From Sipunculus nudus (Eukaryota > Annelida > Sipuncula > Golfingiida > Sipunculidae): DNA of 64,000 nt. The first letter of the stretch is position 1. Each line of letters begins with the position of its first letter. A program made the position numbers and the translations under genes. The notes below the pieces were generated by a model. That model saw only the letters and a program-made list of their open reading frames with translations. It did no database searches and was not told where the DNA came from. This document shows positions 51,049 to 59,784 of this stretch, piece after piece. The stretch is taken from contig CM049316.1 in assembly GCA_026874595.1 (NCBI GenBank), positions 48,546,695 through 48,610,694 on the forward strand, in the 5' to 3' direction.

Positions 51049-53909
51049 TTATGATCAAGTAATAGGGTTGATAACCCTCCAAGGACCCACTGGAGGTTTG
51101 TTTGTGTTCTGGTCAAGTAATAGGGTTGATAACCCTCCAAGGACCCACTGGAGGTGTGTTTGTGTTATGGTCAAGTAATAGGGTTGATAACCCTCCAAGG
51201 ACCCACTGGAGGTTTGTTTGTGTTATGGTCAAGTAATAGGGTTGATAACCCTCCAAGGACCCACTGGAGGTTTGTTTGTGTTATGGTCAAGTAATAGGGT
51301 TGATTACCCTCCAAGGACCCACTGGAGGTTTGTTTGTGTTATGGTCAAGTAATAGGGTTGATTACCCTCCCAGGACCCACTGGAGGTTTGTCTGTGTTAT
51401 GACCCAGCAATAGGGTTGATTACCCTCCCAGGACCCACTGGAGGTTTGTTCGTGCTATGATCAAGTAATAGGGTTGATTACCCTCCCAGGACCCACTGGA
51501 GGTTTGTTTGTGTTATGACCCAGCAATAGGGTTGATAACACTCCAAGGACCCACTGGAGGTTTGTTTGTGTTATGGTCAAGTCATAGGGTTGATAACCCT
51601 CCAAGGACCCACTGGGGGTTTGTTTGTGTTATGATCAAGTAATAGGGTTGATTACCCTCCCAGGACCCACTGGAGGTTTGTGTTATGATCAAGTAATAGG
51701 GTTGATTACCCTCCCAGGACCCACTGGAGGTTTGTTTGTGTTATGGTCAAGTAATAGGGTTGATAACCCTCCAAGGACCCACTGGAGGTTTGTTTGTGTT
51801 ATGGTCAAGTAATAGGGTTGATAACCCTCCAAGGACCCACTGGAGGTTTGTTTGTGTTATGGTCAAGTAATAGGGTTGATAACCCTCCAAGGACCCACTG
51901 GAGGTTTGTTTGTGTTATGGTCAAGTAATAGGGTTGATTACCCTCCAAGGACCCACTGGAGGTTTGTTTGTGTTATGGTCAAGTAATAGGGTTGATTACC
52001 CTCCCAGGACCCACTGGAGGTTTGTTTGTGTTATGACCCAGCAATAGGGTTGATTACCCTCCCAGGACCTGCTGGAGGTTTGTTTGTGTTATGATCAAGT
52101 AATAGGGTTGATTACCCTCCCAGGACCCACTGGAGGTTTGTTTGTGTTATGATCAAGTAATAGGGTTGATTACCCTCCCAGGACCCACTGGAGGTTTGTT
52201 TGTGTTATGACCCAGCAATAGGGTTGATAACCCTCCAAGGACCCACTGGAGGTTTGTTTGTGTTATGGTCAAGTAATAGGGTTGATAACCCTCCAAGGAC
52301 CCACTGGAGGTTTGTTTGTGTTATGGTGAAGTAATAGGGTTGATTACCCTCCAAGGACCCACTGGAGGTTTGTTTGTGTTATGGTCAAGTAATAGGGTTG
52401 ATTACCCTCCCAGGACCCACTTGAGGTTTGTTTGTGTTATGATCAAGTAATAGGGTTGATTACCCTCCCAGGACCCACTGGAGGTTTGTTTGTGTTATGA
52501 CCCAGCAATAGGGTTGATAACCCTCCAAGGACCCACTGGAGGTTTGTTTGTGTTATGGTCAAGTAATAGGGTTGATAACCCTCCAAGGACCCACTGGAGG
52601 TTTGTTTGTGTTATGGTCAAGTAATAGGGTTGATTACCCTCCCAGGACTCACTGGAGGTTTGTTTGTGTTATGATCAAGTAATAGGGTTGATTACCCTCC
52701 CAGGACCCACTGGAGGTTTGTTTGTGTTATGATCAAGTAATAGGGTTGATTACCCTCCCAGGACCCACTGGAGGTTTGTGTTATGATCAAGTTATAGGGT
52801 TGATTACCCTCCCAGGACCCACTGGAGGTTTGTTTGTGTTATGATCAAGTAATAGGGTTGATTACCCTCCCAGGACCCACTGGAGGTTTGTTTGTGTTAT
52901 GATCAAGTAATAGGGTTGATTACCCTCCCAGGACCCACTGGAGGTTTGTTTGTGTTATGATCAAGTAATAGGGTTGATAACCGTCCAAGGACCCACTGGA
53001 GGTTTGTTTGTGTTATGATCAAGTAATAGGGTTGATAACCCTCCCAGGACCCACTGGAGGTTTGTGTTATGATCAAGTAATAGGGTTGATTACCCTCCCA
53101 GGACCCACTGGAGGTTTGTTTGTGTTATGATAAAGAAATAGGGTTGATTACCCTCCCAGGACCCACTGGAGGTTTGTGTTATGATCAAGTAATAGGGTTG
53201 ATTTCCCTCCCAGGACCCACTGGAGGTTTGTTTGTGTTATGATCAAGTAATAGGGTTGATAACCCTCCCAGGACCCACTGGAGGTTTGTTTGTGTTATTA
53301 TCAAGTAATAGGGTTGATAACCCTCCCAGGACCCACTGGAGGTTTGTTTGTGTTATTATCAAGTAATAGGGTTGATAACCCTCCCAGGACCCACTGGAGG
53401 TTTGTTTGTGTTATGACCCAGCAATAGGGTTGATTACCCTCCAAGGACCTGCTGGAGGTTTGTTTGTGTTATGATCAAGTAATAGGGTTTATAACCCTCC
53501 CAGGACCCACTGGAGGTTTGTTTGTGTTATGATCAAGTAATAGGGTTGACTACCCTCCCAGGACCTGCTGGAGGTTTGTTTGTGTTATGACCCAGTAGTA
53601 GGGTTGATTACCCTCCCAGGACCTGCTGGAGTTTTGTTTGTGTTATGATCAAGCAATAGGGTTGATTACCCTCCCAGGACCCACTGGAGGTTTGTTTGTG
53701 TTATGATCAAGTAATAGGGTTGATTACCCTCCCAGGACCCACTGGAGGTTTGTTTGTGTTATGATCAAGTAATAGGGTTTATTACCCTCCCAGGACCCAC
53801 TGGAGGTTTGTTTGTGTTATGACTCAGTAATAGTGTTGATTATCCTCCCAGGACCCACTGGAGGTTTGTGTTATGATCAAGTAATAGGGTTGATTACCCT
53901 CCCAGGACC
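51049..53909. repeat. Segment duplicated from 38,130-40,990, copy 2
   Basis: Matching markers lie at 51,104, about 51,449, 53,129 and 53,822, all at the exact offset of 12,919 bp. Copy 2 has small private changes, such as GTCATAGG at about 51,581 and GTGAAG at about 52,327. Past about 53,910 the sequence switches to a block like 19,344-19,900, with CCAAAGAC, CTAGAGTTTTG and CTCAAAGG in the same order. This is a clear mosaic junction. Confidence 0.8.
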
Positions 53910-55375
53910 CACTGGAGGTTTGTTTGTGTTATGACCCAGCAATAGGGTTGATAACCCTCCAAGGACCCACTGGAGGTTTGTTTGTGTTATGGTCAAGTAA
54001 TAGGGTTGATAACCCTCCAAGGACCCACTGGAGGTTTGTTTGTGTTATGGTCAAGTAATAGGGTTGATTACCCTCCAAGGACCCACTGGAGGTTTGTTTG
54101 TGTTATGGTCAAGTAATAGGGTTGATAACCCTCCAAAGACCCACTGGAGGTTTGTTTGTGTTATGACCCAGCAATAGGGTTGATTACCCTCCAAGGACCT
54201 GCTGGAGGTTTGTTTGTGTTATGATCAAGTAATAGGGTTGATAACCCTCCCAGGACCCACTGGAGGTTTGTTTGTGTTATGATCAAGTAATAGGGTTGAT
54301 TACCCTCCCAGGACCTGCTAGAGTTTTGTTTGTGTTATGACCCAGTAATAGGGTTGATTACCCTCAAAGGACCTGCTGGAGGTTTGTTTGTGTTATGATC
54401 AAGTAATAGGGTTGATTACCCTCCCAGGACCCACTGGAGGTTTGTTTGTGTTATGATCAAGTAATAGGGTTGATAACCCTCCAAGGACCCACTGGAGGTT
54501 TGTTTGTGTTATGACCCAGCAATAGGGTTGATTACCCTCCCAGGACCCACTGGAGGTTTGTTTGTGTTATGATCAAGTAATAGGGTTGATTACCCTCCCA
54601 GGACCCACTGGAGGTTTGTTTGTGTTATGATCAAGTAATAGGGTTGATTACCCTCCCAGGACCCACTGGAGGTTTGTGTTATGATCAAGTAATAGGGTTG
54701 ATTACCCTCCCAGGACCTGCTGGAGGTTTGTTTGTGTTATGATCAAGTAATAGGGTTGATTACCCTCCCAGGACCCACTGGAGGTTTGTTTGTGTTATGA
54801 TCCACTAATAGGGTTGATTACCCTCCCAGGACCCACTGGAGGTTTGTTTGTGTTATGATCAAGTAATAGGGTTGATTACCCTCCCAGGACCCACTGGAGG
54901 TTTGTTTGTGTTATGATCAAGTAATAGGGTTGATTACCCTCCCAGGACCTGCTGGAGGTTTGTTTGTGTTATGACCCAGCAATAGGGTTGATTACCCTCC
55001 CAGGACCCACTGGAGGTTTGTTTGTGTTATGATCAAGTAATAGAGTTGATTACCCTCCCAGGATCCACAGGAGGTTTGTTTGTTTTATGATCCAGTAATA
55101 GGGTTGATGACCCTCCCAGGACCTGCTGGAGGTTTGTTTGTGTTATGATCAAGTAATAGGATTGATAACCCTCCCAGGACCTGCTGGAGGTTTGTTTATG
55201 TTATGACCCAGTAGTAAGGTTGATTACCCTCCCAGGACCTGCTGGAGGTTTGTTTGTGTTATGATCAAGTAATAGGGTTGATTACCCTCCCAGGACCCAC
55301 TGGAGGTTTGTTTGTGTTATGATCAAGTAATAGGGTTGATTACCCTCCCAGTACCTGCTGGAGGTTTGTTTGTGT

Positions 55376-56926
55376 TATGACCCAGCAATAGGGTTGATTA
55401 CCCTCCCAGGACCTGCTGGAGGTTTGTTTGTGTTATGACCCAGCAATAGGGTTGATTACCCTTCCAGGACCTGCTGGAGTTTGGTTTGTGGTATGACCAA
55501 GTAATAGGGTTGATAACCCTCCAAGGACCCACTGGAGGTTTGTTTGTCTTATGATCAAGTAATAGGGTTGATTACCCTCCCAGGACCCACTGGAGGTTTG
55601 TTTGTGTTATGATCCAGTAATAGGGTTGATTACCCTCCCAGGACCCACTGGAGGTTTGTTTGTGTTATGACCCAGCAATAGGGTTGATTACCCTAACAGG
55701 ACCCACTGGAGGTTTGTTTGTGTTATGACCCAGCAATAGGGTTGATAACCCTCCAAGGACCCACTGGAGGTTTGTTTGTGTAATGATCCAGTAATAGGGT
55801 TGATTACCCTCCCAGGACCTGCTGGAGGTTTGTTTGTGTTATGACCCAGTAGTAGGGTTGATTACCCTCCCAGGACCTGCTGGAGTTTTGTTTGTGTTAT
55901 GACCAAGTAATAGGGTTGATTACCCTCCCAGGACCCACTGGAGGTTTGTTTGTGTTATGATCAAGTAATAGGGTTGATTACCCTCCCAGGACCCACTGGA
56001 GGTTTGTGTTATGATCAAGTAATAGGGTTGATTACCCTCCCAGGACCTGCTGGAGGTTTGTTTGTGTTATGACCCAGCAATAGGGTTGATTACCCTCCCA
56101 GGACCCACTGGAGGTTTGTTTGTGTTATGATCAAGTAATAGGGTTGATTACCCTCCCAGGACCCACTGGAGGTTTGTTTGTGTTATGATCAAGTAATAGG
56201 GTTGATTACCCTCCCAGGACCTGCTGGAGGTTTGTTTGTGTTATGACCCAGCAATAGGGTTGATTACCCTAACAGGACCTGCTGGAGGTTTGTTTGTGTT
56301 ATGACCCAGCAATAGGGTTGATAACCCTCCAAGGACCCACTGGAGGTTTGTTTGTGTTATGATCCAGTAATAGGGTTGATTACCCTCCCAGGACCTGCTG
56401 GAGGTTTGTTTGTGTTATGACCCAGTAGTAGGGTTGATTACCCTCCCAGGACCCACTGGAGGTTTGTATTATGATCCAGTAATAGGGTTGATTACCCTCC
56501 CAGGACCTGCTGGAGGTTTGTATGTGTTATGACCCAGTAGTAGGGTTGATTACCCTCCCAGGACCTGCTGGAGGTTTGTTTGTGTTATGACCCAGTAGTA
56601 GGGTTGATTACCCTCCCAGGACCCACTGGAGTTTTGTTTGTGTTATGACCAAGTAATAGGGTTGATAACCCTCCAAGGACCCACTGGAGGTTTGTATTAT
56701 GATCCAGTAATAGGGTTGATTACCCTCCCAGGACCTGCTGGAGGTTTGTTTGTGTTATGACCCAGCAATAGGGTTGATTACCCTCCCAGGACCTGCTGGA
56801 GGTTTGTTTGTGTTATGACCCAGCAATAGGGTTGATTACCCTTCCAGGACCTGCTGGAGTTTGGTTTGTGGTATGACCAAGTAATAGGGTTGATAACCCT
56901 CCAAGGACCCACTGGAGGTTTGTTTG
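55376..56926. repeat. Right-end block duplicated at 1,380 bp
   Basis: The rare run CCCTTCCAGG, GAGTTTGGTTTGTGGTATG and ACCAAGTAAT at 55,441-55,540 recurs at 56,821-56,920 (1,380 bp, which is 24 monomers less three short forms). The stretch between them holds several monomers with GGTTTGTATTATG or GGTTTGTATGTG that occur mainly at this end of the array. Confidence 0.75.
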
Positions 56927-57080
56927 TGTTATGACCCAGTAATAGGGTTGACTTCGCTCACAGGACCTGCTGTAGGTTTGTTTGTGTAATGACCAAGTAA
57001 TAGGGCCAATTACCCTCACAGGACATGCTGAAGGTTCGTTTGTGTTATGACCTTGTAATAGGGTTGATTACCCTCCCAGT
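56927..57080. repeat. Degenerate terminal monomers at the array edge
   Basis: The last monomers depart from every other copy: GACTTCGCTCACAGG and CTGTAGG in the first, GGGCCAATTACCCTCACAGG and CATGCTGAAGG in the second, and ACCTTGTAAT in the last. The last one stops after CCCTCCCAG at 57,079. Sequence from about 57,081 (GCATTTGTTCACAGG) is no longer repetitive. Diverged end monomers are expected where homogenisation by exchange is weak, so this is a real boundary of the array and not a window effect. Confidence 0.9.
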
Positions 57081-57740
57081 GCATTTGTTCACAGGTTGCT
57101 GATGTTCTCAGATAGAAGAATTCTTTAGTCCAGGTGTAATTTACTTCCAAGTTTTTTCAGTCAATTTAACAATAACAAATGTCCAAAATATACACTGATA
57201 TTTTTCCTTATTTTCCACTTATCTGTTTCTATTCTTTCTTCTCTCTGCCCTTTTTCCTATCTCCCCTCTCTATCCTGGCTCTCTAACTATCAGACTTCTA
57301 TCAGCTCTGACATTCACTCTCTGGTTCAGTAACCAGTATATCTATTTATACATTTGCCCACAATAATAATTGCAATTAAGGAATTTCTTACAGCATTAAT
57401 ACAAGACATATTATGTAATACATTCAACACCTTTCTTGCCCTCCTGTGAACATTTATGTCTAAACTGTTAATTAATTAGTTTATCTGTTCCTGTCACTTT
57501 AAGAGTAAACCCGGTCAAATATATGAACATGCTTATTAATGAATTCTATGTAAACACTTATCAAAGGGCTGGCGGAACTGAATTGTAATTAGACAGTTAT
57601 CCTGCACAGAAATCTGCTAAATACCTGTTTCATTCTATAGGGCTGGTCACCTTATAATATCTAATGACAATTGGTAAAATGAAATGATTTATATTATCAT
57701 AAAATTATCACAATGGTGATAATTGTATCCACCAAAACAA
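57081..57740. other. AT-rich flank, no gene seen
   Basis: This is AT-rich sequence with pyrimidine-rich parts (a T/C-rich stretch at about 57,215-57,305). I see no open frame with protein character, no splice-bounded exon and no match to the 58-bp monomer. Confidence 0.7.
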
Positions 57741-57904
57741 AATTTTGCAGATACTATGTTTTTGACCGGCTTCCGCCACCGCCACCTTATTCATTTCCAG
57801 ATAACTCCTCTGAGACTACTGGACCAGTTTTCCGAAACTTACACCAATTATCGGGTCCCATGTGAACTGGTGCCTAACCTTTCAGCTTTGACCTCTGACC
57901 TTTC

Positions 57905-58775
57905 CTTTGTCCAGTGCGTCCATCTGTGCGTCTGTTTTGACACATAAACCAACATATCTTGGGACTCGTTTGACCACTCGGGAAAAACTTTTTACACAAA
58001 TGTAGCCCTAGTATAGCTTTATAACATACACAGAAATGGTGGCGCCATCTGCAGCCATTTTTGCACAGCATCCATCTGTCCATCTGCCTTGGGTTAAAAT
58101 CACTCATATCTCTGCTGTGATTTGACCAAATTACTTGAAATTCGGCATGCATATACATCCCAGATAGCTTTCTTGATTTTATGACAGTTGGCGCCACCTA
58201 CATTCACATGCACGCTGCAGACATCCATGATTATATCTCCGGACTTGTTTGACCAATCAGGAAAAAAATTTTACACAAATGTAGCCCTTGGATGACTCTA
58301 TAACATACACAAAATGGTGGCTCCAGCTGCAGCCATTTTTGCACAGCATCCATCTGTTCGTCTGCCTTGGGTTAAAATCACTCATATCTCTGCAGTGGTT
58401 CAACTTATTCACTTAAAATTCGGCATGCGTATACATCCTGGATAGCTTTCTTGATTTTATTACAAATGGCGCCACCTACATTCACATTCCTGCTGCAGAT
58501 ATCCATGCTAAAATCTCCGGACTGGTTTGACATACCCTCCTGAAGTGATGCATGTGTTAGGATCTCACATAGCTCTTTATCATACAAGAAACTGGTGGAG
58601 TCCATCTGTTTGTCTGCCGTTGGATAAAATCACTCATATCTCGGCAGATTGATTTTCCACCTGAAATTTAGCATGTGTATACATCTTGGATAGTTTCTCG
58701 TTCAAAAAACAGGTGACACCACTAACAAACATGTTTATGTGGCAGACATCCATTTTAATATGCAACACATCTAAC
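57905..58775. repeat. Three diverged units of a 279-bp direct repeat
   Basis: TTTACACAAATGTAGCCC occurs at 57,991 and 58,270. CTGCAGCCATTTTTGCACAG occurs at 58,049 and 58,327. AAAATCACTCATATCTC occurs three times, at about 58,097, 58,375 and 58,627, and GTATACATCC/TTGGATAG-like words occur at about 58,150, 58,430 and 58,677. Units one and two are offset by 278-279 bp. Unit three is shorter (about 250 bp) and more diverged. The open frames across this stretch (57,723-57,947; reverse 57,874-58,197 and 58,405-58,605; 58,686-58,889) follow the repeat and are not genes. The wording resembles dispersed molluscan repeats, but I cannot name the family. Confidence 0.85.
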
Positions 58776-59276
58776 TCTGTTTCCCCTTGCCACTATCCAA
58801 TGCCCCACTTTACCCGTCTTACTCTGATTTTGGTGGATACACGTAGTCGCTTGTCAACTACCCGTATTCTAGTTTTGAGCAATGACTGACCACATCTGTC
58901 ACCAAACTGGTCCATAATTAATGTCTTTTATCGTCTTTGATCAAAAGCTTGCCACTGGCAATAAGTCAAGACCTGTTGTAGTGACCGTCCATGTGTATAA
59001 CACCTGGTAATGCAAATATTTTATCATCCTCAGTCCTCAGTCTATGATAGAATAATGCTGCCTGAAATCAAGATGACAAGTTCATTTAAGTGAAAGCTCG
59101 TCATAATTGAAATTGCAAATACTGTCATTTATTGGGAAACACTATGAACAATAAGGATATTTATATAAATTTTGCAGGATACAAAAATAAAGGTAAAATA
59201 TAGTGAAAATATCTTTTATTTCATTGCCATAGTTACCAACATAAATGAAATATTTAGCACATTTTTATTTGGTCAG
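58776..59276. other. No gene seen; possible intron of the CENP-L-like gene
   Basis: This is AT-rich sequence without a supported feature. It ends in TATTTGGTCAG, a pyrimidine-leaning stretch with a splice acceptor, directly before the first exon-like piece. I searched it for the conserved N-terminal part of CENP-L and did not find it. Confidence 0.5.
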
Positions 59277-59391
59277 AAGTGGGAGCAGAACAGATATATT
59301 ATAATAACGTTTTACACCTCACCCTGGCTGATAGTGTGTGTGTTAATTATCCTGGACCAGGGGATGATTTTAACAGTGTGATAGAGAAAAA
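59277..59391 (+). CDS. Exon-like piece, probable CENP-L homologue (internal exon 1 of 2 seen)
   Basis: The piece is preceded by a TTTTTATTTGGTCAG acceptor and followed by AAAAA|GTGAGA, a strong donor. Codons start at 59,279 and run 37 residues without a stop, beginning VGAEQIYYNNVL and ending PGPGDDFNSVIEK. The frame is closed upstream at 59,255 (TAG) and just after the donor (AAG TGA), as expected for a short exon. The composition is much more protein-like than the overlapping open frame at 59,172-59,381, which is out of phase with it. CENP-L (a CCAN kinetochore subunit that pairs with CENP-N at centromeric chromatin) has a similar stretch with an acidic D-x-x-F/Y motif just before its next beta-strand; the GDDFNSVIEK piece would fit there. 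This match is from memory of the vertebrate protein and is weak alone. The donor is in phase 2 and joins the next piece in frame. An unrelated protein is possible. Confidence 0.45.
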
Positions 59392-59462
59392 GTGAGATGT
59401 CTGGCAGCATGTTATGAAGCTGATCTTGAGCATTTGTTGCTGTTTGGTTCTTTAGGTAAAAG
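59392..59462 (+). other. Putative 71-bp intron
   Basis: It starts GTGAGA and contains a branch-like CTGAT at about 59,420, a T-rich tract (TTGTTGCTGTTTGGTTCTTTAG) and then AAAAG at the 3' end. Only the acceptor at 59,461-59,462 keeps the frame: two bases (AA) from the first piece plus T give AAT, followed by CAG CCC AAA. Using the more canonical TTTAG acceptor at 59,454-59,455 would create a stop codon (AAG TAA). The length is very short for a mollusc-type genome, so either the splice choice or the exon model could be wrong. Confidence 0.4.
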
Positions 59463-59601
59463 TCAGCCCAAAACTGTGTTTCATGCCCTGTTGTGTGGAA
59501 ACACTGATGATATGAGCATCGGAGGACAGCAGACTCATTACCCTCTTTTACTCACGTCGGGTCCTGTGGGTTTAGGAAGACATGTCATCAGTTGGTTACA
59601 G
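59463..59601 (+). CDS. Exon-like piece, probable CENP-L homologue (internal exon 2 of 2 seen)
   Basis: The open frame of 46 codons from 59,464 to 59,601 begins QPKTVFHALLCG and ends GLGRHVISWLQ. It is followed directly by CAG|GTAACA, a good donor in phase 0; past it the frame becomes low-complexity (FIFIFK). The pattern F-x-x-hydrophobic-x-C/F-G-N/D, about 13 residues, then PL-L-L-x-x-G, and finally I-x-x-W-L/F-Q matches vertebrate CENP-L in order and nearly in spacing (41 residues against 40 from the first F to the last Q, as I recall the human protein). In that family the next residues lead into the F-D-C part, which would be in the following exon; I did not find it before 64,000. If correct, the product is a constitutive centromere protein of the CENP-L/N pair. 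Both gene ends are missing. The assignment is moderate; that this is a real exon is more secure. Confidence 0.55.
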
Positions 59602-59784
59602 GTAACATTTATGTATAAGGTTTTGTTTATATTTATTTTTAAAAGATGTTCTTAAATTATCTGCTTTAGATAAACAGAAATGAAAGCTGATTTTATAAAT
59701 ATTCATACCATTGTTCCCCAAGCAACTGACAATAACTTAAAGCCTGTGAAGTGCTAGGGTTCCTTATAATTAAATTCTAACTGT
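59602..59784. other. AT-rich sequence, no gene; probable intron start
   Basis: It begins with the GTAACA donor and continues as AT-rich sequence with stops in all frames. No other feature seen. Confidence 0.5.

Larger units (their letters stand above)
1..57080. repeat. Giant satellite array of a 58-bp monomer
   Basis: The sequence repeats head to tail every 58 bp from the first base to about 57,080, giving about 985 monomers with no foreign insertion. With ATG of 'TTATGATCAAG' as monomer base 1, the conserved core is AATAGGGTTG at 12-20, then ACCCTCC at 24-30, GGAC at 33-36, CTGGAGG at 40-46 and GTTTGTTTGTG at the end. Variation sits at fixed places: bases 4-9 (ATCAAG, GTCAAG, ACCCAG, ATCCAG, ACCAAG), base 10 (GTAAT or GCAAT), bases 19-24 (TGATTA, TGATAA, CGATAA), CCCAGG or CCAAGG at 29-34, CCCACTGG or CCTGCTGG at 36-43, and GGAGGTTTG or GGAGGATTG. 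About 50 monomers lack one GTTT and are 54 bp long. Stops occur in all frames, so the array is not coding. I do not recognise the monomer as a named satellite. The left end lies outside the window. Confidence 0.99.
31771..57080. repeat. Satellite domain 2
   Basis: The CGATAACCC monomer type, abundant from about 1,340 to 29,600, is absent here. New variants appear instead: TTTGTCTTATG (first at about 34,530), CCTAACAGG (about 35,376), TTTAAGTTTTG (35,456; 45,326; 48,959), ACCGAGTAGTTGG (35,758; 45,627; 49,260), ACTCAGTAATAGTG (33,918; 40,903; 46,439; 53,822) and TTGATGACCC (42,233; 44,135; 47,769; 55,106). Short 54-bp monomers are more frequent than in domain 1. Parts near 38,130-40,990, 51,049-53,909 and 53,930-54,490 still match the ends of the domain-1 super-repeats, so the two domains are mosaics with exchanged blocks. 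Confidence 0.8.

Noticed and set aside
1-57080. CRISPR-like or spacer-containing array
   Set aside because: Monomers abut directly and differ only by point changes. There are no unique spacers and no associated genes, and the flank is eukaryotic in character.
57723-58889. Several open frames of 62-107 residues on both strands
   Set aside because: They run across the 279-bp repeat units and have no recognisable domain or splice structure.
59172-59381. 69-residue open frame overlapping the first exon-like piece
   Set aside because: It is out of frame with the splice-consistent reading and has AT-driven composition. It crosses the acceptor at 59,276 and does not connect with the second piece.
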